Positions 17,310-25,928 are shown, counted from the stretch's first letter. The stretch is 64,000 nt of DNA from Pseudomonas sp. B21-028 (GCF_024749045.1 NZ_CP087184.1:1922001-1986000), one strand, 5' to 3'. Notes: generated by a model not told the origin, from the sequence alone. Numbers and translations are program-made.

Positions 17310-17695
17310 GGCAACAGACGCTCCCGGTCGTTGGTCAATTCTTCGAGTGTGGCATGGAAAGGGGTCGATTCATCGTAGATCGCGGCCCGGAGTCGAAGGC
17401 CGCAGAACAACGCGGCCAACAGATAGAACAGGCACAGGCCGATGATGCCCGCGAGGCGATAGGTGTCCCACACCAGGATCAGTACCAGGGTCGAGAGGCC
17501 TACCAGGAGCAGCAAGGCAAACACCAGGGCCAGGCCGGCGAACAGCAGCAGGCTGACAGTCCGGGCTTTCTGCTCCTGCAGTTCCATGCCGAACAGTTCG
17601 ACGTGGCTGTGCAGCAGCCCCAGGAACGCTGCGCCCAGGCGACGCGCTGACGAGGCTGTACCCGATTCGGACGAGCTGGAGTCGTTGATATCCAT
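17306..17695 (-). CDS. YqjE-like phage holin family membrane protein
   Basis: 129-residue inner-membrane protein with two strong TM helices (TVSLLLFAGLALVFALLLLVGL and LAGIIGLCLFYLLAALFCGL) flanked by polar ends. This layout and the residues around LLHSHVELFGMELQEQK match the YqjE/DUF1469 'phage holin family'. It sits between the YqjD-like and YqjK-like genes with a two-base gap and a four-base overlap, so the three are one operon. The name 'holin' reflects the family label only; there is no phage context here. Confidence 0.82.
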   Translation of the reverse strand: MDINDSSSSESGTASSARRLGAAFLGLLHSHVELFGMELQEQKARTVSLLLFAGLALVFALLLLVGLSTLVLILVWDTYRLAGIIGLCLFYLLAALFCGLRLRAAIYDESTPFHATLEELTNDRERLLP

Positions 17696-17696
17696 A

Positions 17697-18011
17697 TCAG
17701 CGCCGTGTCGCCAGCAGGCCGATCAGAAAGCCCACGCCAGCAGCGATGCCGACGGACTGCCAAGGGTTGGCCTGGACATATTCCTCGGTGGCGGTGACCG
17801 CAGCCTGGCCACGTTCGCGCATGGAGTCTTCGGTCAGCTTGAGGGTATCGCGGGCACGCAGGAGTGTTTCGTGGATCTGGCTGCGCAGCTCATCGGCCTG
17901 GTCGCCCGCCAGCGTCGCGGTGTGATCCAGCAGCCGTTCGGTGTCGCTGACCAGCGTCTGAAAATCTTCCATCAGGATTTCTTGAGCAGTCTTTGCCTGG
18001 GTTCTGGCCAT
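17697..18011 (-). CDS. ElaB/YqjD/DUF883 family membrane-anchored protein
   Basis: 104-residue protein with a helical, charged N-terminal part (ILMEDFQTLVSDTERLLDHTA) and a single C-terminal TM helix (SVGIAAGVGFLIGLLATRR). This is the tail-anchored pattern of ElaB/YqjD proteins, which in E. coli bind ribosomes at the inner membrane in stationary phase. First gene of the yqjDEK-like operon, directed away from amt. Confidence 0.85.
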   Translation of the reverse strand: MARTQAKTAQEILMEDFQTLVSDTERLLDHTATLAGDQADELRSQIHETLLRARDTLKLTEDSMRERGQAAVTATEEYVQANPWQSVGIAAGVGFLIGLLATRR

Positions 18012-18082
18012 GGGTGAATCTCCGTAAGTGACGTCTGAAGCGTTCGAGTGTGAGCCTTGCCGGAAGGTTCAGTGAAAGTGGC

Positions 18083-18098
18083 TGGTACAACTTTTGCT
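18083..18098 (+). promoter_or_regulatory. Sigma-54 promoter upstream of amt
   Basis: TGGTAC-N5-TTGCT matches the -24/-12 consensus TGGCAC-N5-TTGCW with the invariant GG and GC in exact spacing. It points toward amt, whose ATG is 264 bp downstream. Nitrogen-scavenging transporters are commonly under RpoN/NtrC control, which supports the call. Confidence 0.7.
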
Positions 18099-18243
18099 CG
18101 GTTTTGGCTCAAGGTTTTGCCATGTACTGGTGCGTTGTCCCGCGCCGCTGCGCTGAGGCTGGGCGCAGCCCGCAAAACCTTAACCCAAATAATCAAAACC
18201 CGCGAAGCGCCTCGCAACGGAACATCGCATCGTCATTTTTAGC

Positions 18244-18329
18244 GCACCAAAGCGGTTCGTCGGCCTCGGGCCGGAAGGCGGGCCGTTTCAACTTGGTGCG
18301 TTGGCAAGTCGGGCGAACCGCTTTGGTGC
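18244..18329. promoter_or_regulatory. Pair of NtrC-like half-palindromes arranged as an inverted repeat
   Basis: gcaccaaagcggttcg (18244-18259) recurs as its exact reverse complement at 18314-18329. Each arm resembles the NtrC dyad GCACC-N5-GGTGC with one base changed. Both lie between the sigma-54 promoter and amt, an unusual downstream position for enhancers. A different regulator is possible. Confidence 0.45.
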
Positions 18330-18361
18330 TTCTTTTCAACTTTTTCAGGTCTGCCAACACC

Positions 18362-19570
18362 ATGGAAAATATGCAAAGCGCCGTGGACAGTCTGGTCCAC
18401 AGCTCCAACACCCTGTTCATTCTGCTAGGTGCGGTCATGGTCCTGGCCATGCACGCCGGCTTTGCGTTCTTGGAGGTTGGAACTGTCCGGCTGAAAAACC
18501 AGGTTAATGCGCTGTCGAAAATCCTTAGCGATTTTGCCGTTTCGACCCTGGCCTATTTCTTCATAGGCTACTGGATTTCCTATGGCGTGACGTTCCTGCA
18601 ACCGGCCGCCGTGCTGAGCACCGATCACGGCTACAGCCTGGTGAAGTTCTTTTTCCTGTTGACTTTCGCCGCCGCCATTCCGGCGATTATCTCCGGCGGT
18701 ATTGCCGAACGTGCACGCTTTGCGCCGCAGTTGTGCGCCACGGTGTTGATCGTGGCCTTCGTGTATCCCTTCTTCGAGGGCGTGGTCTGGAATGGCAATT
18801 TCGGCCTGCAAGCCTGGTTGCAAGCCCGCTTCGGTGCCGGTTTCCATGACTTTGCCGGTTCCGTGGTGGTGCATGCCATGGGCGGTTGGCTGGCGCTGGC
18901 GGCCGTGCTGCTGCTCGGGCCTCGTAACGGTCGTTACCGGGAGGGACGTCTGGTGGCGTTCGCGCCGTCGAGCATTCCATTCCTGGCCTTGGGTTCGTGG
19001 ATCCTGATTGTCGGCTGGTTCGGTTTCAACGTGATGAGCGCCCAGACCCTGCCGGGGGTGAGTGGATTGGTGGCGGTCAATTCGTTGATGGCCATGGTCG
19101 GCGGTACCGTGGCGGCATTGATCGTTGGACGCAACGACCCCGGCTTCCTGCACAACGGTCCGCTGGCCGGGCTGGTCGCGGTCTGTGCCGGTTCCGATCT
19201 GATGCACCCTGTAGGCGCGCTGGCGACCGGGGCCATTGCGGGCGCCTTGTTTGTCTGGTGCTTCACCGCGGCCCAAGGCAAGTGGAAGATCGACGATGTG
19301 CTCGGTGTCTGGCCTTTGCATGGGTTGTGCGGCGTCTGGGGCGGCATTGCCTGCGGCATCTTTGGCCAGGACTTCCTGGGTGGCCTGGGCGGTGTCAGCC
19401 TGGTCAGCCAACTGATCGGTACTGCTCTGGGCGTCGTCGTCGCGCTGGGCGGCGGGTTCGCGGTCTACGGTGCAATCAAGGCGCTGCTGGGACTGCGCCT
19501 GACCCAGGAAGAGGAGTATTACGGCGCTGACCTGTCGATCCACAAGATCGGCGCGGTCAGTCAGGACTGA
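18362..19570 (+). CDS. amt: Ammonium transporter (Amt family)
   Basis: Inner-membrane ammonium channel of 402 residues with about 11 TM helices. It begins MENMQSAVDSLVHSSNTLFILLGAV and carries the Amt family signatures AFLEVGTVRLKN and DFAGSVVVHAMGGW with the pore region histidine; HGLCGVWGGIACGIFG supplies the second conserved histidine. The open frame extends to 18050, but that part is the promoter region and has no signal for translation. The ATG at 18362 starts directly at the conserved N-terminus. No glnK gene is adjacent, unlike the main glnK-amtB locus, so this may be a second Amt. A sigma-54 promoter lies upstream. Confidence 0.92.
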   Translation: MENMQSAVDSLVHSSNTLFILLGAVMVLAMHAGFAFLEVGTVRLKNQVNALSKILSDFAVSTLAYFFIGYWISYGVTFLQPAAVLSTDHGYSLVKFFFLLTFAAAIPAIISGGIAERARFAPQLCATVLIVAFVYPFFEGVVWNGNFGLQAWLQARFGAGFHDFAGSVVVHAMGGWLALAAVLLLGPRNGRYREGRLVAFAPSSIPFLALGSWILIVGWFGFNVMSAQTLPGVSGLVAVNSLMAMVGGTVAALIVGRNDPGFLHNGPLAGLVAVCAGSDLMHPVGALATGAIAGALFVWCFTAAQGKWKIDDVLGVWPLHGLCGVWGGIACGIFGQDFLGGLGGVSLVSQLIGTALGVVVALGGGFAVYGAIKALLGLRLTQEEEYYGADLSIHKIGAVSQD

Positions 19571-19574
19571 GTCG

Positions 19575-21287
19575 TCACGTGTTCTTGTCCTGGTTACCGG
19601 GATAAAAACCGTGCAGCAGGCGATAGCGATCGTGACGGACCTGGTCCACATGCTGTCGGACCTGCTGTTCCGGCAGCCCAAGCATGATCAGGGCGTGGGA
19701 GGCCAGCATCAGGCTCGACTCCAGTAACTCCGGGACCACCTCGCTGGCTCCGGCGGCCTGCAACTCGGCCAGTTGGCTGTCGTCGCGGGTGCGCACCAGG
19801 ATCGGTACCTGGGCGTTGACCCGCCGGGCTGCCCTGAGCACGGCCAGGGCGATGTCCGTCTTGTCGACCGCGATCACCAGCAATCGGGCGCGGTTCAGCC
19901 CCACGGCAACCAACAGGTCCCCTCGTCTCGAATCCCCGTAATGCACGCTGCTTTCCCCGACGGTGGCTTCCTGGATGATGACCGGGTCGTCATCCAGGGC
20001 GACGAAAGCCTGGCCTTCGCGGCGCAGAAACCGTCCAATGGATTGGCCGACGCGTCCGTACCCACAAATGACGACGTGATTCGTCAGATCCGCGTTCAGC
20101 GCGTTGATCTGGTCCAGTTGCGCCGCTTCGTTGGGCTTGTGGTGCAGGCGGGCGGCGACGTTCGGCGCGGCCCGCAGCAAAAGTGGTGTGAGCAGCATTG
20201 AACAGAACGTCGCCGCCAGCAGCAGCCCACCGATGTCGGCGGGCATGAGGCGGTTCTGTTGCATCAGCGCCATCAGGGCGAAACAGAATTCGCCGCCCTG
20301 GGCCAGGGCCAGGCCGCTGCGCCAGGCGGTCTCACCGTCGCTGCCGCGCCATTTCACCAGGGCAGCGACCACGCAGCCCTTGATGAGCATCAACCCCAGG
20401 GTCAACCCGAGGATCAGCAAGCCGTCATCGACGAACAGCCGCAGATCGATCAGCATGCCGATACTGACGAAGAACAACCCCAGCAGAATGTCGCGGAACG
20501 GGCGAATATCGGCTTCGATCTGGTGGCGGTAATGACTTTCCCCCAGCAGCATGCCCGCCAGGAAGGCCCCCAGGGCCGGTGAGAGGCCGAGCAGATGGGT
20601 CAGCCACGCGGTCAGCAACACGATCACCAGGGCCAGCAGCACGAACAGTTCGGCGGAGCGGGACGCGGCGACTTCATGGAACAGGCGTGGCAGCAGCAGG
20701 CGGCTGGCCAGCAGCAAGCCGCCGAACAGAACCAGTGTCTTGCCCAGCGTCACGGGCAATGCCCAATACCACGCCTGCGAACTGGTGCCGGCGAACACCG
20801 GCACCAGGGTCAGTAACAGCACCGCGACAACATCCTGGAACAGCAGTACGCCGATGGCGTTCTGCCCATGGCTGCTGAAGATTTCCCCAAGGCTGGTCAA
20901 CTCCTTGCTGACAATGGCCGTCGACGACAACGCCAGCCCGGCTCCGAGCAGCAACGCGGCCAATACCGGAGCGCCGCAAAGCACCAGCAACACACCCAGG
21001 AGCGCTCCCGAACACACCACCTGGAGGCTGCCGAGGCCGAACACCACGCGGCGTAACTCAAACATCCTGGAGAGGGAGAATTCCAACCCCAACGAAAACA
21101 ACAGGAATACCACCCCGAGTTCGGCCAGGTCCGGCAGTTCCTCGCTGTCATTCACCCAGTCCAGGGCGGTGGGACCTATGGCCAACCCGACGCACAGGTA
21201 ACCCAACACCGGCGGCAGGCGCAATCGCCTGAACAGGGCGATGACCACCAGTGACGAGGCGAGAATGATCAGCAGGTTGGCAAACAA
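19575..21287 (-). CDS. Kef-type monovalent cation:proton antiporter with RCK domain
   Basis: 570-residue CPA2 transporter. The N-terminal ~380 residues are a chain of TM helices with family motifs (LGYLCVGLAIGPTALDW, SSTAIVSKEL, LLFQDVVAVLLL, GAFLAGMLLGES). A C-terminal TrkA-N/RCK domain starts at HVVICGYGRVGQSIGRFL with the Rossmann GxGxxG and extends to about residue 530. This is the YbaL/KefB/KefC architecture, used for K+/H+ exchange under redox or pH stress. No KefF/KefG-type partner is adjacent. It converges with amt, stop codons five bases apart. Confidence 0.87.
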   Translation of the reverse strand: MFANLLIILASSLVVIALFRRLRLPPVLGYLCVGLAIGPTALDWVNDSEELPDLAELGVVFLLFSLGLEFSLSRMFELRRVVFGLGSLQVVCSGALLGVLLVLCGAPVLAALLLGAGLALSSTAIVSKELTSLGEIFSSHGQNAIGVLLFQDVVAVLLLTLVPVFAGTSSQAWYWALPVTLGKTLVLFGGLLLASRLLLPRLFHEVAASRSAELFVLLALVIVLLTAWLTHLLGLSPALGAFLAGMLLGESHYRHQIEADIRPFRDILLGLFFVSIGMLIDLRLFVDDGLLILGLTLGLMLIKGCVVAALVKWRGSDGETAWRSGLALAQGGEFCFALMALMQQNRLMPADIGGLLLAATFCSMLLTPLLLRAAPNVAARLHHKPNEAAQLDQINALNADLTNHVVICGYGRVGQSIGRFLRREGQAFVALDDDPVIIQEATVGESSVHYGDSRRGDLLVAVGLNRARLLVIAVDKTDIALAVLRAARRVNAQVPILVRTRDDSQLAELQAAGASEVVPELLESSLMLASHALIMLGLPEQQVRQHVDQVRHDRYRLLHGFYPGNQDKNT

Positions 21288-21372
21288 GGGACACTCCGTT
21301 TCAAGGCTTGGTACACAGCGTAGAAGGGGAAAGCTGACCAGGGTTGTCGAAAAGGCATTTGCGTTCAGTGAT

Positions 21373-21397
21373 TTGCATCAGCGTTTTGCTGATGCAA
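21373..21397. other. Hairpin in the Kef/glutaredoxin-like intergenic region
   Basis: Perfect 10-bp arms ttgcatcagc / gctgatgcaa with a 5-nt loop. It lies between two divergent genes, so it is not a terminator; an operator or RNA leader element is possible. Confidence 0.4.
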
Positions 21398-21464
21398 TGC
21401 CCGGCTCGACGGTTTCCGAGGGCGCGCCTAGAATGACCGTCTATCTTTTGTGGGTCTAGCTGCC

Positions 21465-21704
21465 ATGCCTCCTGAATGCCAACTGTTCGGTACCCTGGGT
21501 TGTCATCTCTGCGAAGTCGCCGAAGGGGTGCTGATGCCATTCGTTGAGCACGGCTTGCTGGTGGAACTGGTGGATATCGCAGAGAGCGAGGCGTTGTCCG
21601 ATACCTATGGACTGCGCATCCCGGTGCTGCGCAGGGTCGATACCGGTGCCGAACTTGACTGGCCGTTCGATGATCCCGATCGGGTTGCGGCCTTTCTGCG
21701 CTGA
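21465..21704 (+). CDS. Glutaredoxin family (DUF836) thiol protein
   Basis: 79-residue thioredoxin-fold protein with an active-site CxxC (Cys13-Cys16 in GTLGCHLCEVA) and the cis-Pro segment RIPVLRRVD. DUF836 proteins are short glutaredoxin-like proteins of poorly defined function. The ATG at 21465 is taken because it begins the conserved segment. It is followed after 94 bp by a LexA-box promoter, so the next gene has its own control. Confidence 0.82.
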   Translation: MPPECQLFGTLGCHLCEVAEGVLMPFVEHGLLVELVDIAESEALSDTYGLRIPVLRRVDTGAELDWPFDDPDRVAAFLR

Positions 21705-21737
21705 CACCGTTCCGTCCATCGTGTCCTCACACCGCCA

Positions 21738-21779
21738 TTGGCGAAAATGATGCGCTTCGGTTACTGTATGCCTATACAG
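21738..21779 (+). promoter_or_regulatory. SOS promoter with perfect LexA box
   Basis: The palindrome CTGTATGCCTATACAG (21764-21779) fits the LexA consensus CTGT-N8-ACAG exactly. It overlaps a -10 hexamer TACTGT (21762-21767) that is 18 bp from TTGGCG (21738-21743). The next start codon is 20 bp downstream. Promoter occlusion by LexA and induction by DNA damage are the expected behaviour. Confidence 0.8.
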
Positions 21780-21798
21780 CTATCTGGAGGTGCACCCC

Positions 21799-22119
21799 TT
21801 GCTCAATGTCGAACAATTGAAGAACAGCGTGAACAGGATGTCCGTGGACGTTGTACGCGAGGCGGTCCTGGAGCTGCGTCTGGACGGGCTGGTGACCGAA
21901 GGCAAGACACCTTTCAACAAGCTGCATTTCAACACCTGTTTCGCTGAGATCGAAGCGCTGTTCCAGCGTGCCGGCTATCACAAGCAACTGGATGTGGTGG
22001 GTTACCAGGGCCTGTTGTATGCGTTGTACGACCCGGGTCGCTGGGAGGCGGTGGAGGTGTTGCGCTGGTTGAAGGAGTTCACCGAGGCAGCGGCCAGTCC
22101 CGCCTCGCTTCCGGCGTGA
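21799..22119 (+). CDS. Uncharacterised protein, predicted SOS-induced
   Basis: 106-residue protein beginning LNVEQLKNSVNRMSVDVVRE (TTG start at 21799). GGAGG stands eight bases before this TTG, whereas the GTG at 21790 overlaps the ribosome-binding site and cannot use it. It is acidic to neutral, contains no membrane segment, and looks compact and mainly helical, with VREAVLELRLDGLVTEGKTPF hinting at a small helix-turn-helix-like unit. I do not recognise a family with known function. The perfect LexA box immediately upstream places it in the SOS regulon. Confidence 0.8.
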   Translation: MLNVEQLKNSVNRMSVDVVREAVLELRLDGLVTEGKTPFNKLHFNTCFAEIEALFQRAGYHKQLDVVGYQGLLYALYDPGRWEAVEVLRWLKEFTEAAASPASLPA

Positions 22120-22190
22120 GGTAATCATTGCTGGGCTGGCCTGTGCGACTGTCGGATAATGTCCCCCCGCAAAATGTTCAAGAGTGTTCG

Positions 22191-23081
22191 ATGTCCGGTT
22201 CATCGTTTTCCGCTGCACACCATCAGGCCAGTACTTTGTACCTGCCCCCCGGTTCCTGGCAGACCGTGCTGGAATGCCTGTGCGAGCATTTCAGCGCCAT
22301 CAGTCGCGAGCAGTGGCTGGATCGGATTGCCCGGGGTCGGGTGCTGGACGCAGAGGGCAAGGCGATTCCTGTCGATTTGCCGTACCGTGAAGGCCTGCGC
22401 ATTCATTACTTTCGCGAAGTGCCCGACGAGAAGCCGATCCCGGTCGTGGAGTCGATCCTGTACGCGGACGAGCATCTGGTGGTGGCGGACAAACCGCATT
22501 TCCTGCCTGTCACGCCGGCGGGGGAATATGTCGAGCAAACCCTGCTGCGGCGCTTGATCCGACGGTTGGACAATCCCCATCTGGTGCCCTTGCACCGGAT
22601 CGACCGGCATACGGCCGGGCTGGTGCTATTTTCGGCCAACCCCCATAGCCGATCGGCTTACCAGTCATTGTTTCCAGCGCGACAGATCGAGAAACGCTAC
22701 CAGGCCATTGCCCGTGCGTTGCCTCAGTTGACCTTTCCGCGGGTGCATAGAAGCCGGATGATCGATGGCGAACCGTTCTTCAGGATGCAGGAAGGACCAG
22801 GCGAACCGAATACCGAAACGACCATCGAGGTCCTGGAAAAAAACGGCGAGCTGTGGCGCTACGGCCTGTCTCCGGTGACCGGGAAGAAGCATCAGTTGCG
22901 GGTTCATATGAATGCCCTGGGGGCGGGCATCTGCAACGACCCGTTCTACCCTGTGGTGCTCAGGGATGTGGAGGATGATTACGCCAATCCCCTTAAACTG
23001 CTGGCCCAAGGGCTGCGTTTCATCGATCCGGTCACGGGTGAGGAGCGCATGTTCGAAAGCGGTATTACGCTCCAGTGGTAG
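22191..23081 (+). CDS. RluA-family RNA pseudouridine synthase
   Basis: 296-residue enzyme that isomerises uridine in RNA. The catalytic segment is HRIDRHTAGLVLFS at about residue 140, with the essential Asp, preceded by DKPHFLPVTP and followed by KRYQAIA and GKKHQLRVHMNALG, all in normal RluA-family order. There is no clear N-terminal S4 domain. The target (rRNA or tRNA position) cannot be told from sequence by eye. The ATG at 22191 begins MSGSSFSAAHH. An intrinsic terminator follows at 23104. Confidence 0.88.
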   Translation: MSGSSFSAAHHQASTLYLPPGSWQTVLECLCEHFSAISREQWLDRIARGRVLDAEGKAIPVDLPYREGLRIHYFREVPDEKPIPVVESILYADEHLVVADKPHFLPVTPAGEYVEQTLLRRLIRRLDNPHLVPLHRIDRHTAGLVLFSANPHSRSAYQSLFPARQIEKRYQAIARALPQLTFPRVHRSRMIDGEPFFRMQEGPGEPNTETTIEVLEKNGELWRYGLSPVTGKKHQLRVHMNALGAGICNDPFYPVVLRDVEDDYANPLKLLAQGLRFIDPVTGEERMFESGITLQW

Positions 23082-23103
23082 CCTGGGCTTTCGAGCAGCC
23101 ATC

Positions 23104-23138
23104 AAAAAGCCCGCAATGTTGCTGCATTGCGGGCTTTT
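23104..23138. terminator. Bidirectional intrinsic terminator
   Basis: A 12-13 bp stem (aaagcccgcaatg / cattgcgggcttt) with A-tract on the left and T-tract on the right. It lies between the convergent pseudouridine synthase and lipoprotein genes and can serve both. Confidence 0.85.
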
Positions 23139-23163
23139 CCGTATCGGGTTGCGACGTTCGGGC

Positions 23164-23385
23164 TTACAGATCCTTGACGGTGCGAACCTGATCCTTGTTC
23201 ACGCGGGTGTGCTTGCCATCCAGTTGTTCGAACTCGTAGAAGCCAGTGTCTTCATCGTACTGGGGGGTGTCGACGGCCTGGATTTCGCGACCGTCATTCA
23301 AGGTAATCACTGTAGGCGATGCGCACCCGGCAAGAGTGGCGAGGCCCAGTGCGAGCATGAAAGTGGCGAGGGTCCGTTGTGTCAT
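23164..23385 (-). CDS. YgdI/YgdR-like small lipoprotein
   Basis: 73-residue lipoprotein with a signal peptide and lipobox LAGC, giving lipidated Cys21 after processing. The mature part (PTVITLNDGREIQAVDTPQYD...) is the DUF903/YgdI-YgdR domain, a small beta-barrel-like fold found in enterobacterial and pseudomonad outer-membrane lipoproteins of unknown function. The gene is monocistronic and ends at the shared terminator. Confidence 0.88.
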   Translation of the reverse strand: MTQRTLATFMLALGLATLAGCASPTVITLNDGREIQAVDTPQYDEDTGFYEFEQLDGKHTRVNKDQVRTVKDL

Positions 23386-23455
23386 GGTGTTTCTCCGAAA
23401 ATGAATTCTTCAGGTTACTGACCTTGAGACGTATACATTGCACGCAAGTTCCTGG

Positions 23456-23510
23456 CTAGGTGCCTGTACGGTTAATTTGAGTGCACGAATTAGCCGCAGG
23501 CCTCTAGTGA
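23456..23510. repeat. Dispersed palindromic element, copy 1
   Basis: 'gcctgtacggttaatttgag' followed by 'gcacgaattagccgcaggcc' forms an imperfect palindrome: outer arms gcctg/caggc and inner arms ggttaatt/aattagcc. A second copy is at 33433-33488. It overlaps the last bases of mobA. Not one of the common REP units in this window. Confidence 0.7.
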
Positions 23511-24100
23511 CCTTTATGCTGCGTCAGCAGTTCCGGTGTATTCAGATTCGCCAACCGGGGATCGTCGGCCGGGCATTGCAGTGCGACGGCGTGCAGCGTG
23601 CGCATGATGCGGCCGGGGCTGCGTTCGCCTTCGCACCAGGCCTTATCGAACGCCGCTGCCAGGGCTAATGGAATGATGCACAGCAGCGGTTCCCAATGAT
23701 CTCCGTGGCGGACCATCAGCGGCACCTGGGGATGCTGGCTGGCCAGCGTGCGCATGCTGTCGAGCAGGCTGGCATCGATCCGCGGTACATCGCACGGCAG
23801 CACCAGCAGGTATGGATGCCTTGCCACCTTGAGCCCTGCCCGGATACCAGCCAGGGGGCCTGGATAATCACCTTCATCGTCATGCACCAGGCGATCGGCA
23901 TACAAGGCATAACGTTCAGGGTTGCGGTTGCAGGAGATGATCAGGTCATCGCTCAATGCGCGGGTCTTGCGATGAAGGTGGGCGATCAACGGCTCGCCCT
24001 GCCACTCCACCAGGCCCTTGTCCTGCCCACCCATGCGTTGTCCGCGGCCGCCGGCCAGCAGCAGGATGGAGCATGATGGCAGGGCAGTGTTCGAGGTCAT
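23504..24100 (-). CDS. mobA: Molybdenum cofactor guanylyltransferase
   Basis: Transfers GMP to Mo-molybdopterin to make the (bis-)MGD cofactor. 198 residues from the ATG at 24100 (MTSNTALPS...); a frame extension to 24115 has another ATG but a poorer context. The nucleotide-binding signature [18 protein letters not shown] is at the N-terminus, and LPCDVPRID supplies the metal-binding Asp. The bis-MGD product is needed by the assimilatory nitrate reductase encoded 30 kb away in this window. Divergent from moaB. Confidence 0.93.
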   Translation of the reverse strand: MTSNTALPSCSILLLAGGRGQRMGGQDKGLVEWQGEPLIAHLHRKTRALSDDLIISCNRNPERYALYADRLVHDDEGDYPGPLAGIRAGLKVARHPYLLVLPCDVPRIDASLLDSMRTLASQHPQVPLMVRHGDHWEPLLCIIPLALAAAFDKAWCEGERSPGRIMRTLHAVALQCPADDPRLANLNTPELLTQHKGH

Positions 24101-24178
24101 GATGTGTCTCCGCACAGGCGAAAAAATGAAGCGCTGTGATATAACACCGGGCTGTTTCCCCTACAACTGGACGAGCCT

Positions 24179-24718
24179 ATGAAAGCCAAGGCTGATGTAC
24201 CTTTCGTGCCGCTCAATATCGCGGTACTGACTGTCAGTGATACCCGTACCCTGGAAACCGATACGTCCGGGCAGGTTTTCGTTGATCGCCTCGGCGCGGC
24301 CGGGCATAACCTGGCGGCGCGGGTCCTGCTCAAAGATGATCTGTACAAGATCCGGGCACAAGTGGCGACCTGGATTGCCGATGAGGTGGTCCAGGTGGTG
24401 CTGATCACCGGTGGCACCGGTTTTACCGGCCGTGACAGCACCCCGGAAGCGGTCGCGTGCCTGCTGGACAAGCAGGTCGACGGTTTCGGTGAATTGTTCC
24501 GGCAGATTTCCGTGGCGGACATCGGCACCTCCACCGTTCAGTCCCGAGCACTGGCGGGTCTGGCCAATGGCACGCTGGTGTGCTGCTTGCCGGGTTCTAC
24601 CAACGCGGTACGCACCGGTTGGGACGGGATTCTCGCCGAGCAGCTGGATGCGCGGCACCGCCCCTGTAACTTCGTGGCCCATCTGAAACAGGCGGCTCCT
24701 TGTGAATCCCGTGGGTAA
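24179..24718 (+). CDS. moaB: Molybdenum cofactor biosynthesis protein B
   Basis: 179-residue protein of the MoaB/MogA fold that handles adenylylation of molybdopterin. Motifs: LTVSDTRTLETDTSG at the N-terminus, ITGGTGFTGRDSTPEAV in the centre and CCLPGSTNAVRTGWDGIL near the end. Length agrees with MoaB (about 175). A TATAAC-like -10 stands before it, and it overlaps moeA by 17 bp. Confidence 0.93.
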   Translation: MKAKADVPFVPLNIAVLTVSDTRTLETDTSGQVFVDRLGAAGHNLAARVLLKDDLYKIRAQVATWIADEVVQVVLITGGTGFTGRDSTPEAVACLLDKQVDGFGELFRQISVADIGTSTVQSRALAGLANGTLVCCLPGSTNAVRTGWDGILAEQLDARHRPCNFVAHLKQAAPCESRG

Positions 24719-25928
24719 ACCTGGCAAGACCGGCGCCTTGATGGCTGTCGAGGCTGCATTGGAACAACTGCTGGCAATGGCGGCGGCCACGCCGGTGACC
24801 CAGCGTGAGCATCTGCCGCTGGCTGAGGCGCAAGGGCGGGTGCTCGCGGAGGATCTGGTGGCGACCCTGGATCTGCCACCGTGGCCCAACAGCGCCATGG
24901 ACGGCTATGCCTTGCGGCTGGCTGACTGGAAGGGTGAACCGCTGGTGGTCAGCCAGCGGATCTTCGCCGGGCAGGCTCCGCAACCGTTGGCTGTCGGGAC
25001 CTGCGCGCGGATCTTCACGGGAGCGCCGGTTCCCGCTGGGGCCGATTGCGTGGAAATGCAGGAAAACGTCCTGGTTGAAAGCGACCAGCGAGTACGGTTT
25101 AACGAGCCCTTGGTCAGTGGACAGAACATCCGTCCCCAAGGGCAGGAAACCACCGTTGGCGAACAGGTGCTGGCCGCCGGCACCCGCCTGGGACCGATCG
25201 AGCTGGGGCTGGCCGCATCCCTGGGCTGCGCGTCCCTGGAGGTGCTACGCAAGGTCCGGGTTGCGGTCCTGTCCACCGGTGATGAACTGGTCGAGCCGGG
25301 CCAGCCGCTGGGCCCCGGCCAGATCTATAACAGCAACCGTGTGCTGCTCTGTGGCTGGCTGCAGCGCCTGGGTTGTGAAGTGGTCGACGCAGGTATCCTG
25401 CCCGACGACTTGCCGACTACCCGGACCCGCCTGGCCCAGCTGTCGGATGTTGATCTGATCCTGTCTACCGGTGGTGTATCGGTAGGGGAGGCGGATTTCC
25501 TGGGTGTGGTGCTACGCGAGGAGGGTGAACTGACACTCTGGAAACTCGCCATCAAACCCGGAAAACCGCTAACGGTTGGGCACTTCCGTGGTGTGCCGGT
25601 CATAGGCTTGCCTGGAAATCCTGCCTCGACACTGGTGACTTTTGCGTTGCTGGCCAGGCCTTACCTGCTGCGTCGCCAAGGCGTTCAATCGGTGGCGCCG
25701 CTCAGGTTCAAGGTGCCGGCCGGATTTGTCTGGGCCAAGGCCGGCGGTCGGCGAGAGTACCTGAGAGGCCGCATGGAGGACGGCCGGGCAATCATCTATC
25801 GGAATCAGAGTTCCGGAGTCCTGCGCAGTGCGGCCTGGGCCGAAGGGCTGGTCGAAGTGCTCGAAGGACAGACGTTGGTCGAGGGTGACGAAGTGAGCTT
25901 CATCCCCTTGAGCGAGCTCCTGGACTAG
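24702..25928 (+). CDS. moeA: Molybdopterin molybdenumtransferase
   Basis: Inserts molybdate into adenylylated molybdopterin. About 408 residues from the GTG at 24702, or 395 from the ATG at 24741 (MAVEAALEQLL); the homologous part begins at the latter. Motifs: PPWPNSAMDGYALR, RIFTGAPVPAGAD, VLSTGDELVEPGQPLGPGQIYNSN, STGGVSVGEADF and KPGKPL...GLPGNPAS. The C-terminal domain IV is complete. The stop codon TAG lies within the left arm of a MITE-like palindrome. Confidence 0.92.
   Translation: MNPVGKPGKTGALMAVEAALEQLLAMAAATPVTQREHLPLAEAQGRVLAEDLVATLDLPPWPNSAMDGYALRLADWKGEPLVVSQRIFAGQAPQPLAVGTCARIFTGAPVPAGADCVEMQENVLVESDQRVRFNEPLVSGQNIRPQGQETTVGEQVLAAGTRLGPIELGLAASLGCASLEVLRKVRVAVLSTGDELVEPGQPLGPGQIYNSNRVLLCGWLQRLGCEVVDAGILPDDLPTTRTRLAQLSDVDLILSTGGVSVGEADFLGVVLREEGELTLWKLAIKPGKPLTVGHFRGVPVIGLPGNPASTLVTFALLARPYLLRRQGVQSVAPLRFKVPAGFVWAKAGGRREYLRGRMEDGRAIIYRNQSSGVLRSAAWAEGLVEVLEGQTLVEGDEVSFIPLSELLD

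Noticed and set aside
17306..17695. 'Holin' label of the YqjE-like gene as a sign of prophage
   Set aside because: There are no other phage genes nearby and the three-gene order matches the chromosomal yqjDEK unit.
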